Assembly: GCA_013289955.1 (NCBI GenBank)
Contig: JABCYZ010000001.1
Span: 434,001 to 498,000 of the forward strand
Length of the DNA: 64,000 nt
Direction of reading: 5' to 3'
Origin: Acidobacteriota bacterium
Lineage (GTDB): Bacteria > Acidobacteriota > Terriglobia > Acidiferrales > UBA7541
Positions within the stretch are counted from its first letter, which is position 1, and each line of letters begins with the position of its first letter. A program made the position numbers and the translations under genes. Shown in pieces: positions 54,009 through 63,033 of the stretch. The notes beneath the pieces are model-generated. The model was given only the letters and a program-made list of their open reading frames with translations, was not told the origin of the DNA and did no database searches.

Positions 54009-55852
54009 CGGATTTGCAGATTCAGAGAGATGACGCCGGCAACGGGCCCGCCCAGCGGAATGGAAGACTCGCTGGCAAGCGATTCGCGCAAGATTTGGAC
54101 GGTCCCGGGCGTCGGCCGTCCATCAATCACATTGATTTGCGACAGCGGCACGTTGGGGAGCTCCTTGTCATCCCACAAAATCGTCGGCGTCGGAGCGAAG
54201 AGGCCGACATAAAGCCGGTCGTTGCGCCGCTCGCGGTTTAGGATGGCAATGAGTTGATCGAGGCTCGCGTTGCTGCCGCCTCCGCCCGAGAACGAGAAGC
54301 CCCGGGAGGCGCGGTTGAGCATGTCACCGTCGGTAACGAGCACGCGCAGCGTGGTGCCACGCGTGGCTTGCTCGGGTACGCGCACGGTAGTCTCTTCCAC
54401 TCGCGCTGCCCCGCGATACGGACGAAGCAAGACCCGGACGCGCAGGGTCTCGCCGGGCGCAGCCTCACCTTTTTCGAGCCACGCGCTTTCGATGCTGTAG
54501 GACTGGCGGCCGGGAACGCTTTCGACGCGAAGAGTGATGCGCTCAAAGACGGGAGTCTCGCGCGTGTTGGTGAAGAGACGGTTGAATACGCTCTGAATGT
54601 TCAGCGCGATAGGCAGTCCGTCTGGCGAGAAAGCATCGCCCGGTGCAAACGTGTTCTCGATTTGAACGGGCGCATGGCCATGTACAACAACCTCGCCGGA
54701 AAGATGGAGCGTTGTCCCTTCGCCATAGAGTGAGTTCTGCGTCAGGCCGTTGAAAACGGTCAGCCCAACCAGAAGCGGCGTCAGCTTAGGATGATTGACC
54801 ATCGCGAAATGCAGCTTCTTTTCGGTGCCGCCGACGGCCAGAGTCAGGTCGATCGGAATCATGGGAGGCGGAGTTCCCAGCTTCCCGGTAACTGCGGTGA
54901 GATGGTCTCCGGTAATTGTGCCGATCGAGCCGCCCACGTTGATGATTTTCGTCGAAGCGAGCTCGGAAGAAAGAGTGGCAACGACCTCGGTGCGGGCCAT
55001 GGGGAATTGCACGTCGCCAAGGCTCAGGAAGGGATGGCCGCAGAGATAAACCTCGTCTCGACGGATCGCGGTGACCGTGCACGCGGAACTGATCGAGGTG
55101 TCGCCCTCTACCAGAACCATTCCCGCCATGTCGCCGGGGAGGAGATGCCCGTCATCCGGCTTGGGAGCCGCGGTGCCGCCTTGTGCGGCCACGAATCCAT
55201 AGCTTTGCAGCTGGGCTGCAAACTGGCGGAGAGCTTCCGGTTGATAACCGGAGAAGACCAAAGGTGTTTCGATCGGCTCGAGGGCTGAGCCGGTGGGTAA
55301 CCCGGTGCGAGAAGCTGCCTCCTGGGGCAGCGAAAGCTGCTGGGCACCTCCCAAGGCGGCCTGTGGCTGGTACTCGGCGTTCCCGGAAGACATTTGCGCC
55401 GGTGGATGAAGGATGTCTTCAATGGGGGTGACGCCGCCGATGGGTTCCTTGGTGAAAACGCCGAGTTTGAGGGAAAGCGCCCCGGCAAGTTTGCCCTCGA
55501 AATAGACCGGGCTGCCGCTCATCCCGGCCACAACCCCGGTGTGCTCGACTTTTGGCCCCTTGAGCTCGACAAGAATGATAGTTTGGCGCGGCCCCAGAAA
55601 ATTGGGCATGATGCCGATCACTTCCAGGTCGAATTTTTCCACCTGGTCGCCGGCAAAGATGGTGTAGGCATAGCCTTGCATCCCAGGGTGAACCCGGCTG
55701 AGGGGAAGGACCTCTGTCGAAGTGGGCGCTTGCGCCCGCGTGGCGAGGTAGGCAGGCGCGATAGCCGGTGCCGCAGCAAACGCCAGGAGTGCCGGAATAA
55801 GAAAGCGGGAGAGTTTGCAGGTCATGGACAGATTGCGCCGAGCCGGGAGCAT
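54005..55852 (-). CDS. SpoIVB-like S55 peptidase-domain protein, motif order reversed
   Basis: The 615-residue protein has a signal peptide (cut near AYLATRAQA) and then a PDZ-like part (LPLSRVHPGMQGYAYTIFAGDQVEKFDLEVIGI). The Ser112 motif GMSGSPVYFEG follows, with PIGGVTPIEDIL after it, as at the C-terminal end of Bacillus SpoIVB. The His motif ACTVTAIRRDEVYLCGHPFLSLGD comes later, with His273. SpoIVB itself has His before Ser, so the order is reversed here. The rest is beta-rich. It is the upstream member of a coupled pair with the beta-propeller. The ATG at 55852 or the one at 55825 may be the true start; no strong ribosome site marks either. Confidence 0.85.
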   Translation of the reverse strand: MLPARRNLSMTCKLSRFLIPALLAFAAAPAIAPAYLATRAQAPTSTEVLPLSRVHPGMQGYAYTIFAGDQVEKFDLEVIGIMPNFLGPRQTIILVELKGPKVEHTGVVAGMSGSPVYFEGKLAGALSLKLGVFTKEPIGGVTPIEDILHPPAQMSSGNAEYQPQAALGGAQQLSLPQEAASRTGLPTGSALEPIETPLVFSGYQPEALRQFAAQLQSYGFVAAQGGTAAPKPDDGHLLPGDMAGMVLVEGDTSISSACTVTAIRRDEVYLCGHPFLSLGDVQFPMARTEVVATLSSELASTKIINVGGSIGTITGDHLTAVTGKLGTPPPMIPIDLTLAVGGTEKKLHFAMVNHPKLTPLLVGLTVFNGLTQNSLYGEGTTLHLSGEVVVHGHAPVQIENTFAPGDAFSPDGLPIALNIQSVFNRLFTNTRETPVFERITLRVESVPGRQSYSIESAWLEKGEAAPGETLRVRVLLRPYRGAARVEETTVRVPEQATRGTTLRVLVTDGDMLNRASRGFSFSGGGGSNASLDQLIAILNRERRNDRLYVGLFAPTPTILWDDKELPNVPLSQINVIDGRPTPGTVQILRESLASESSIPLGGPVAGVISLNLQIR

Positions 55853-56168
55853 GAATGGCCAATCATACGCGGTGGGGTACGGGTAAGCAATTGGACGTGC
55901 GGAGAGCGCCGAGGTAGGACAGAGAGGCTAGGCGTTCTAGGACTAGGTGGCAGATTCTGGTGCGCACCGTGCGTGGACGTGTTGCCCTAAGAACTGGGTA
56001 AGAGGGCACAACAGCCAGGCCAGCTCCTCTTTCGAGTGATTTTCTCAGTCTCCGGATCGAAGGAACCAGAGAATGGCCGGAGCGGGAGAATCAAGACTTG
56101 CACCCTGAAACCGTCATACACTCGTCTGCCAGAACTGTGACGCCGGGCGCAAGTTCGGGAGAGGGCAT
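55853..56168. other. divergent region between S55 peptidase and VOC genes
   Basis: About 315 bases without a gene. It should hold promoters for both directions, but no clear boxes or repeats stand out. Confidence 0.4.
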
Positions 56169-56486
56169 ATGTCGAATACATTTGGCACGGATATTCTGAT
56201 TCAAGCGAAGGATCCAGAAAAGGCCGCCAGGTTTTACGTGAAGGAGCTGGGATTCGAGATTACGGAAAAAGCGCCAGAAATGATCAGCCTCCACGGCAAG
56301 AACATCAATCTGTTTATTGAACGAGGCCCTGCGCTCGGTCCTGTTCTCGAGGTCACGGTAAGAAATGTTCAGAGAGCCAAAGCGAAGCTGACGAAAAAGG
56401 GCTGCAAAATCGTAAAGGACGAGCCTGACTTCCCGAGGTGCTACGTCAAAGACCCTTACGGACTGATTTACAATCTCACCGAATGA
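56169..56486 (+). CDS. VOC (glyoxalase/bleomycin resistance fold) protein
   Basis: The 105-residue protein starts after a GGGAGAGGG ribosome site. It has DILIQAKDPEKAARFYVKELGFEI, VLEVTVRNVQRAKAKLTKKGC and the ending CYVKDPYGLIYNLTE, as in typical small VOC proteins that bind a metabolite or antibiotic. The substrate is not known. It converges with the GAF gene. Confidence 0.85.
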   Translation: MSNTFGTDILIQAKDPEKAARFYVKELGFEITEKAPEMISLHGKNINLFIERGPALGPVLEVTVRNVQRAKAKLTKKGCKIVKDEPDFPRCYVKDPYGLIYNLTE

Positions 56487-56505
56487 GGGGTCCGCTTCGA
56501 GCCCT

Positions 56506-56976
56506 CTATCCCTTGGCCAGGTAGGTTGCGAGGACCTGGGCACAAGCCTCGACAAACTCCTGTTCGGGTTTGGTGAAGGTGTCGGCGAAATAGCTTTCGA
56601 TATCCAACTCAGCCGCAATCTTTTTGTTCACCAAAATAGGAACGACGATTTCCGACTTCACCAGAGAGGATCCCGCCAGATAACGCGGATCGCTGGTGAC
56701 ATCCTGTACGACAACGACTCGTCCGGTGGTAGCCGCCGCCCCGCAAAGCCCCGTGTTCAGCGGAAAGCGGGCGTTGGGTGTGAAGCTGCCGGCGTACGGT
56801 CCGACGATGAGATAGCCCGCGTCGGCGGGATCGACTAGATAAAAGCCCGTCCAGTTGTAGCGCGTCATCTTCTCGTGAAGCCGCTTGGCGATGCGCTCCA
56901 TCAAGGCGTTGGCCGTGGGAGCGGTGGGGGCATAGCTCTGGAGTTCTTGGAGAAGTTCTTTATGCGCTGGCGTCAT
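56506..56976 (-). CDS. GAF-domain protein related to free methionine-R-sulfoxide reductase, catalytic cysteines lost
   Basis: The start at 56976 gives a 156-residue single GAF domain with the fRMsr-like order YNWTGFYLV, GPYAGS, GLCGAAAT, VQDVTSDPRY, SEIVVPI and ELDIES. Aligned without gaps to the E. coli enzyme, Cys84 is Asn68, Cys94 is Cys78 and the catalytic Cys118 is Gly102. Two of three active cysteines are thus missing, so it should not be a reductase. It may be a ligand sensor. The longer reading to 57117 overlaps the neighbouring divergent gene and looks unlike protein. Confidence 0.83.
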   Translation of the reverse strand: MTPAHKELLQELQSYAPTAPTANALMERIAKRLHEKMTRYNWTGFYLVDPADAGYLIVGPYAGSFTPNARFPLNTGLCGAAATTGRVVVVQDVTSDPRYLAGSSLVKSEIVVPILVNKKIAAELDIESYFADTFTKPEQEFVEACAQVLATYLAKG

Positions 56977-57164
56977 CGTAGTGGCCTCGCGTTGAGAGTC
57001 AGGAAGACAGGGTGGCGCTAAACGCTTTTCTGCTGCTCCCCTCAGTTTACACGAACGGCGCGCGCCCAAGCCTTGCTTGTCGGGGAAGAGCGGCGCTTCC
57101 GTGTCCCGGGAATCCATCGACGTTTTCCCCGACTAAATGTAGAATTGCCCCGGCGAGGTGCAAA

Positions 57165-58724
57165 ATGGAGGAGTTGAAACGATTGAATAGCGGATCGAAG
57201 AGCGGAGTCTCGCGCCGGGAATTTCTGGGAAAGACGGCCGCAGCGGCTGCGGGCTTTTCGATCGTGCCGCGCCACGTGTTGGGCGGAGCGGGATTTGTGC
57301 CTCCCAGCGACAAGGTGAACATTGCGTTTATCGGAGTAGGCGCGCAGGGATTGCGCGTGATGCTGCACTTCCTGAAGGAGCAGGATGTTCACGGCGTGGC
57401 GGTTTGCGATTCCAGCAAGATCGCCGCCAACTATCCGCAGTGGGACACGCATGAGTTTTGCAAATCCGTTCGCGAATTGCTCGGCGTCGACAGTGGCTGG
57501 GATTGGCTGAGTCCCGATGAGCCGATTCAGCTTTCGCACACCCTTCGAGTGACCAGCGGCGTCGCCGGCCGCGAGCCCTGCCAGAAAATTGTGAACGGAT
57601 ATTACGCAGCGCGGCAGCGCTCGGGGAACTACAACGGATGCGCGGCGTACTCGGATTTTCGCGAGCTTCTCGAGAAGCAGAAAGATGTGGATGCCGTCGT
57701 CGTCTGCACTACGGATAATCTGCATGCGGCGGTTTCCATCGGGGCGATGAAAAAGGGCAAACACGTCTTTTGCCAGAAGCCGCTCACGCACACGATCCAT
57801 GAAGCGCGAAGGATGGCGGAAGTGGCGCGCGAAACCGGCGTCGCGACGCAGATCGCCGTGGGCAACCAGGCTTCCGAAGCTACGCGCCTCCTGTGCGAAT
57901 GGATCTGGGATGGCGCCATTGGTCCTGTGCGCGAGGTTCACAACTGGTCCAGCCGCCCCTATTGGCCGCAGGGAATCGAGAGGCCCCGGGAGACGCAACC
58001 GGTGCCGGACGGGCTCGATTGGGATTTATGGCTGGGGCCTGCGCCGGAGCGCGCGTTTAATCAAGCGTATTTGCCGTTTGTGTGGCGTGGGTGGGGCGAT
58101 TTCGGATGCGGCGCACTCGGCGATATGGGCTCGTACAGCTACGATACGATTTTTCGTGTACTGAAGCTGGAAGCTCCGGAAAGTGTGGAGGCAAGCTCCA
58201 GCGATCGCTATGCAGAGACCTATCCCCTGGCTTCCATTTGCCGATATAACTTTCCGGCGCGCGCCGATATGCCCGCCGTGAGATTCCATTGGTATGACGG
58301 AGGCCTGAAGCCCGCGCGGCCGGACGAGTTGGAGGACGCGCGGCCCTTCAAGGGTGAGAACGAGGAAGAGGACGAAGGACTCTTGTTCGTTGGCGATCGA
58401 GGAAAAATTCTGTGCAATTTCAACGGCGGAAACCCGAAATTGATTCCGCAAGCGAAGATGGATGCCTACAAACAGCCGCCCAAGACGCTTCCGCGTTCGC
58501 CGGGAAATGAGCGGGAATGGCTGGACGCCTGCAAGGGCGGGAAAACCAAACCCGGCGGCAATTTCGAGTTTTCGGGATTGGTGACCGAAACATTGCTTTT
58601 GGGAAACGTCGCATCGCGCACCGGCGAACGATTGCACTGGGATCGGGCGGCCCTAAAAGTCACCAACTCTGAGGCGGCGCAGAAATTGGTCAAGCCTGAC
58701 CGCCGGAAAGGCTGGGAGCTCTAG
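57165..58724 (+). CDS. Tat-exported Gfo/Idh/MocA-family oxidoreductase
   Basis: The ATG at 57165 has GAGG six bases upstream. The 519-residue product has a Tat signal (SRREFLGKTAAAAAGF at residues 16-31) and a Rossmann fold with VNIAFIGVGAQGLRVM. The FCQKPLTHTIHEARRM motif corresponds to the family's catalytic EKP-like Lys. The C-terminal alpha/beta domain follows (WDLWLGPAPERAF, FGCGALGDMGSY). Such exported members, common in Acidobacteriota and Planctomycetota, act on sugars or polyols with a bound NAD(P). The substrate is unknown. Confidence 0.88.
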   Translation: MEELKRLNSGSKSGVSRREFLGKTAAAAAGFSIVPRHVLGGAGFVPPSDKVNIAFIGVGAQGLRVMLHFLKEQDVHGVAVCDSSKIAANYPQWDTHEFCKSVRELLGVDSGWDWLSPDEPIQLSHTLRVTSGVAGREPCQKIVNGYYAARQRSGNYNGCAAYSDFRELLEKQKDVDAVVVCTTDNLHAAVSIGAMKKGKHVFCQKPLTHTIHEARRMAEVARETGVATQIAVGNQASEATRLLCEWIWDGAIGPVREVHNWSSRPYWPQGIERPRETQPVPDGLDWDLWLGPAPERAFNQAYLPFVWRGWGDFGCGALGDMGSYSYDTIFRVLKLEAPESVEASSSDRYAETYPLASICRYNFPARADMPAVRFHWYDGGLKPARPDELEDARPFKGENEEEDEGLLFVGDRGKILCNFNGGNPKLIPQAKMDAYKQPPKTLPRSPGNEREWLDACKGGKTKPGGNFEFSGLVTETLLLGNVASRTGERLHWDRAALKVTNSEAAQKLVKPDRRKGWEL

Positions 58725-58760
58725 CCTCACCTTCCCCGCGCCGTGCCCCTAGGGAGGAAA

Positions 58761-60758
58761 TTAAAGCCGGTGGATCGGCCCGATCAGATTCCAGTGGATC
58801 GAATACCACGTCAGAAACACGCAAGCCGCTCCGACGAGCGAGAATTTGACCCGGGAGATGGTGCGTAGGTTTGCCCGCCGCCAAATGCGAATGCCGCCGA
58901 CCACCGCGAAGAGACTAAAAAAGACCGCCAGGACCGAAAACCAGTTGATCAGCCAGAAGTAGCCGATGATTTTCGGAAATGAGGGCACGGCTTCATCCTG
59001 AAGATTTACCGACAAGATGACGAGCCAGAGGGTGACGAACATCCAGAGGAAAGCCGCCACCCTCCCGCCGAAAGTGATCCATAACGTGCCCGGCTGGGGC
59101 TTCAGCGCCGGCCGATTGCGGAAGAGGAGTCTTCGCCCGAAACGGATTAGGCTCGCTATCACCACCGGCAACAGAATCAGCAGGCTGGCCGCAAGCGAAA
59201 TTCCCACAAAGGTCTTGTGCTCGTACCACGGCACGCGCTGAAACTGCACGCCAGCGAAGCTGACGGCCAGACGCGTGATTCGTCCCGAGGAATCTCGAAT
59301 GGCAAACAGGCGACCCTGTTCTCCTTCGATCTGCCAAAGATCCTTGCCGATGGGTTTCCACTTGCGCGTGTGGCCGCGCAGGTCTTTGTAAACATCGACG
59401 GTCAGTACGCCGTCTTTGTCTACGCTCGCCACTCCCTGTCCCGCCGGGTTCGAAATCGCCAATTTGGTGCTGTCCGCTCGCCGCGTGGATTCATAGTTGC
59501 CCGCAATGTCTTTCAGTTCTTTCACAGGAAAGGTCTGGTAGGCCGGAGGCGTATACGCCGGAAAATACCGATCCGCGAAACCGTTCAAGAGTTCGGTGCG
59601 GTTGCGGCCTGCAGAGCCCGCGGAATTGTAGGAAACGAAAACGACGAGCCTTTCTGTGGGCTCTATCAGGAACATGCTGTGAAACGCAACCAGGTCCCCG
59701 TCGTGCCCGATGAACCGCAGATCGTTCCGCCACGTCTGGTAGAAACCCATGCAGATCGGTGGAAGGGCAGGGGAGGCCTCGAATTGAGGAGTCCACATCG
59801 CGTCGCGCGTTTCGGGTTTAAGGATTCGATGCCCGTCCAGTTCGCCGCCGTTTAGAAGCGCCAGAGCGAATTTCTCCATGTCACCCGCTGCGGAAGACAC
59901 GCCGCCTGCAGGAGCCGGATTAAAAATCTCGAAACCGATGGCGGGTTTTTCCGTGGTGGCGCGGTAGCCGTCAGAAACATCCGGCGCCAGCTCGGCGGTC
60001 ATTGGCTGGTTGAAGCTCGAATGCTTCATGCCCAGCGGCAGGAAAATATGTTCAGAAACGTATTGCTCGAAAGGCTCGAGGCTGATGCGCTGCACGATGT
60101 AGCCCGCCAGTCCGACTCCGTAATTCGAATAAGCGGGAATTTCGCCGGGCGGATACATGCGGCGCGGCTGATTGGCGATCAGGAAGTCCCGAAGCGAATG
60201 CGCCCGTTTGGGGTCGACGAAAATAATGTCGTGAATAACTTCTTCGAAGCCGCCCGTATGCGTCATCAAATTGCGCAGGGTGACCGGTTTTCCAAAGGCC
60301 GGAGCAATTTTGAAATCAAGGTAATTGTTTACGTCCGCGTCGATGTCCAGCTTGCCCTGCTCGGCGAGCTGCATCACGGAAACCCATGTGAAAAGTTTCG
60401 AAATCGAAGCCAGCCGGAACATTGTCGTGTCCGGATCCACGGCCGCTTTTTTCGTGAGGTCGGAATAGCCGTAACCCTTCTTCAAAAGTTCTTTTCCATC
60501 CTTCACCACGAGCACCGTAGAGCCGGCAACGTCGCTGCGTTCCATCTGGATGGGTATCAAGCCATCGAAGAATGCTTCGAGGTCGGCCTTTTCAAGCGGA
60601 TGCGCCGCGGGCAGAGAAGCGGGAGCGGAGGGCTTCCCTTCAGCCGATGCGATAGGCGCCGCCGCTTTTGGAGCAGACTGCGTTTGCCAGGGAAGCGCAC
60701 GCGCCGGAAGGAGAACGCAGAGCGCGACAAGAAGCAAACAAGTGCGAAGCTGGGTCAT
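58761..60758 (-). CDS. secreted beta-lactamase-family serine hydrolase with membrane tail
   Basis: The start at 60758 has GGAGGCGA upstream; a reading back to 61010 adds 84 residues and overlaps the dienelactone hydrolase gene. The 665-residue protein has a signal peptide (ends near ALPWQ) and a class C beta-lactamase-like domain with Ser118 and Lys121 in SISK and the YSN triplet at 210-212. An extra beta domain follows (about 430-530). The C-terminal part has four hydrophobic helices (e.g. FVGISLAASLLILLPVVIASLI, GRVAAFLWMFVTLWLVILS). It may be a D-amino-acid esterase or peptidase held on the membrane. Confidence 0.87.
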   Translation of the reverse strand: MTQLRTCLLLVALCVLLPARALPWQTQSAPKAAAPIASAEGKPSAPASLPAAHPLEKADLEAFFDGLIPIQMERSDVAGSTVLVVKDGKELLKKGYGYSDLTKKAAVDPDTTMFRLASISKLFTWVSVMQLAEQGKLDIDADVNNYLDFKIAPAFGKPVTLRNLMTHTGGFEEVIHDIIFVDPKRAHSLRDFLIANQPRRMYPPGEIPAYSNYGVGLAGYIVQRISLEPFEQYVSEHIFLPLGMKHSSFNQPMTAELAPDVSDGYRATTEKPAIGFEIFNPAPAGGVSSAAGDMEKFALALLNGGELDGHRILKPETRDAMWTPQFEASPALPPICMGFYQTWRNDLRFIGHDGDLVAFHSMFLIEPTERLVVFVSYNSAGSAGRNRTELLNGFADRYFPAYTPPAYQTFPVKELKDIAGNYESTRRADSTKLAISNPAGQGVASVDKDGVLTVDVYKDLRGHTRKWKPIGKDLWQIEGEQGRLFAIRDSSGRITRLAVSFAGVQFQRVPWYEHKTFVGISLAASLLILLPVVIASLIRFGRRLLFRNRPALKPQPGTLWITFGGRVAAFLWMFVTLWLVILSVNLQDEAVPSFPKIIGYFWLINWFSVLAVFFSLFAVVGGIRIWRRANLRTISRVKFSLVGAACVFLTWYSIHWNLIGPIHRL

Positions 60759-60999
60759 TTCGCCTCCGAAGGATATGAAACAGGGGCACAGTCTCTTGAA
60801 AACGGAGCGCATGCGCAACAGAAATCTGTACTTCCAGAAACGGCAGAACGCGCCCGGCACGAAGCGGGACCGCTTCGCGCGGCCGGATGCGTTTATGACG
60901 GGGATTGAAGTAAATGTGCGCCACCATATATGATGCGGAGCTGCGGCGCGGCACGCCGCAGAAGTTCGGCTCGCCGCCTGACAAGGCTGAGGGGGACAA

Positions 61000-61788
61000 A
61001 TGAAGCGCATATTTCTGGCTCTTATGATTTTGACCGTGGCGCAGACGGTTTCCGCGCAGGACTGGGCGAAGGCGGCCCTCGCGAAGTCTCCGCGTCATAG
61101 CGAATGGGTGACCGTGAAGCACGATGGGCGTTCGGTGGATACCTTCGTCGTTTATCCGGAATCGAAGGATAAACGTCCGGTGGTCTTGATCATTCACGAA
61201 ATTTTCGGAATGTCGGATTGGGTGCAGGACTTGGCGGATCAGGTTGCCGCCGCCGGCTACATCGCTGTCGCGCCGGACCTGCTTTCGGGAATGGGTCCCG
61301 ACGGCGGGCGGAGTTCGTCGTTCGCGGAAGGGAAGACGATGGAGGCGGTCAGCAAACTGAATCCGGATCAGGTAACCGCGGATCTGAACGCCGCAGCGGA
61401 CTATGGGAACAGGATTCCCGCCTCGAACGGCAAACTGTTTGTTGGTGGATTTTGCTGGGGCGGTGGACAAACGTTTCGTTTCGCGACCAACCGGGGCGAT
61501 TTGGCGGCCGCATTTGTTTTCTATGGCCCTCCGCCGGATAAGGACGCTATGGCGCGCATCAAGGCTCCGGTCTACGGGTTTTTTGCCGGCAATGATGCTC
61601 GAATCGGCGCCATGATTCCCGATGCGATCACGAATATGAAAGCTGCGGGAAAATCATTTGAACCGGTGACCTATGATGGCGCGGGTCACGGGTTCATGCG
61701 GGCGGGTGAAGCTCCCGACGCGAAAGACGCAGACAAAAAAGCGCGGACAGAAGCATGGGAGCGCTGGAAGATCCTTCTAGCGAGGTAG
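61000..61788 (+). CDS. secreted dienelactone hydrolase family protein
   Basis: The 262-residue protein has a signal peptide (ends near TVSAQ). The dienelactone-hydrolase fold carries Glu67 in HEIFGMSD, the nucleophile Cys152 in GGFCWGG, an Asp in GNDARIG and His in GAGHGF, the Cys-type triad of the family. The family opens lactones from aromatic breakdown, though exported members are likely to act on other esters. It is divergent from the beta-lactamase-like gene. Confidence 0.88.
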   Translation: MKRIFLALMILTVAQTVSAQDWAKAALAKSPRHSEWVTVKHDGRSVDTFVVYPESKDKRPVVLIIHEIFGMSDWVQDLADQVAAAGYIAVAPDLLSGMGPDGGRSSSFAEGKTMEAVSKLNPDQVTADLNAAADYGNRIPASNGKLFVGGFCWGGGQTFRFATNRGDLAAAFVFYGPPPDKDAMARIKAPVYGFFAGNDARIGAMIPDAITNMKAAGKSFEPVTYDGAGHGFMRAGEAPDAKDADKKARTEAWERWKILLAR

Positions 61789-61804
61789 TGCGAGCACGCA
61801 CCGC

Positions 61805-61921
61805 CTATTCATAACGCAACGCGATCATCGGATCGACTCGCGTGGCGCGGCGCGCCGGGATATAGCACGCGGAGAGAGCAACCAGGCAGAGGATGGCCGA
61901 GACGGCGGTCGTAAAAATCGA
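61805..61921 (-). pseudogene. C-terminal remnant of a MacB-like ADOP permease
   Basis: The minus strand here reads, in one frame up to a stop at 61807-61805, a final membrane helix ([20 protein letters not shown]) and the tail [18 protein letters not shown]. This matches the C-terminus of the complete permease at 5.3 kb (PARRASRVDPVIALRQD). The frame stays open further upstream to about 62040, but the residues before 61921 no longer look like the permease. Nothing else of the gene is visible, so it is a decayed or truncated copy and is too short to be a working gene. Confidence 0.75.
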
Positions 61922-62049
61922 GACCTTGCTGCTTTCCGTATCCAACTTCATTCGGATCGAGCGTAAGGTGCTGTGCCACGCACTTCCCGATCCGTTTCTT
62001 GGGTTTATTTTGCCTTGCCTCGGCCGTCCAGGTTCAGTATTGGACTGAA

Positions 62050-62868
62050 CTATTGAACGTCGGAAACCTTCCCGCCAACGAAGGTGACTTTCATGTCCTT
62101 GTAGATATACAGCTTCTTGGCGCCAAGGTTGACGATCTTATCGGGCTGGCCGAAGGCGGCAATCACCTGATCCTCCGTCTGGCCTTTTTCAATGCTGGCT
62201 GGCTGTTTCGGAGGATCCTGCGCTGCAGGTGCCGCCTGCTGTTGGTCCTGGCCGCCGCCCTGTTGCTGGCCGTTGGCATCGCCTCCGCCGGTGTCGTTGG
62301 CGAAGACTTGGGAAATGAGGTCGGCGATCTGGCCGGCGTCCGCGCCGCCGCTGATGTAGCCCTTGGGAAATTGAAAGTCAACTTGGGCCTTGAAATTTGA
62401 CGGCTGCTTGACGTCGTTGCAGGTATCGCATTCAATCACGGAAATATGGACGATATCCTTTGGCAGGTCGACGGAGATCCTGGTGAAGTAAACCTTCTCC
62501 TCGAGAGGCAGAAGGCGGCTGTTATCCTGGGTGTCAGGAGCCTTGGGAATTCCGAAATGTCCTCCCAATTTCCCTGCCGTGCCCAGAGTCTTGGCCGCCG
62601 CAGTATGCATCGCGCCGTCCTTGAACGCGTTGGGCAGAACGACGGCGTCACCGGGAGGGTAGGAACGGATGCCGCCTTTTTTGATCACCAAGACCGTGCC
62701 GGCTTCCGTGACCGCGAGGCCGGTTGAGTCGCTTTGTACCTGCGTTAACTTGTAGGTCTTTTTGAGCTCGCTCTCGACGGTACCTTGCGGCGCCGTAAAG
62801 GCGCGCGGCACCGCCATCAAACTAAATACAGACGCTAGGAGGATCATGGGACTGAGTTTCTTTCGCAT
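62050..62868 (-). CDS. exported protein with SmpA/BamE-like C-terminus
   Basis: The start at 62868 has AGGAGC upstream. The 272-residue product has a signal peptide ([20 protein letters not shown], ending near AFTAP). The middle is an unknown beta domain ([47 protein letters not shown]), followed by a Gln/Gly-rich linker. The C-terminus, [25 protein letters not shown] then [20 protein letters not shown], has the pattern of the SmpA/BamE fold. Its real role is unknown. It lies directly downstream of another exported protein on the same strand. Confidence 0.75.
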   Translation of the reverse strand: MRKKLSPMILLASVFSLMAVPRAFTAPQGTVESELKKTYKLTQVQSDSTGLAVTEAGTVLVIKKGGIRSYPPGDAVVLPNAFKDGAMHTAAAKTLGTAGKLGGHFGIPKAPDTQDNSRLLPLEEKVYFTRISVDLPKDIVHISVIECDTCNDVKQPSNFKAQVDFQFPKGYISGGADAGQIADLISQVFANDTGGGDANGQQQGGGQDQQQAAPAAQDPPKQPASIEKGQTEDQVIAAFGQPDKIVNLGAKKLYIYKDMKVTFVGGKVSDVQ

Positions 62869-63033
62869 TGCTTGCTCCTGAAAATTCAATCCTTCATTTG
62901 GATCAGTTGGGCCGGCTGATTCGAAAGGCCGATCGTTTGATTTCAAGGAGCCGGGCTGAGTGCTGCCGGCATCGGCACTCAGCCCAGCCCCGGGTTCAAA
63001 CACGCGGTTACTGCCAGAAAACAGCCACGTCAC

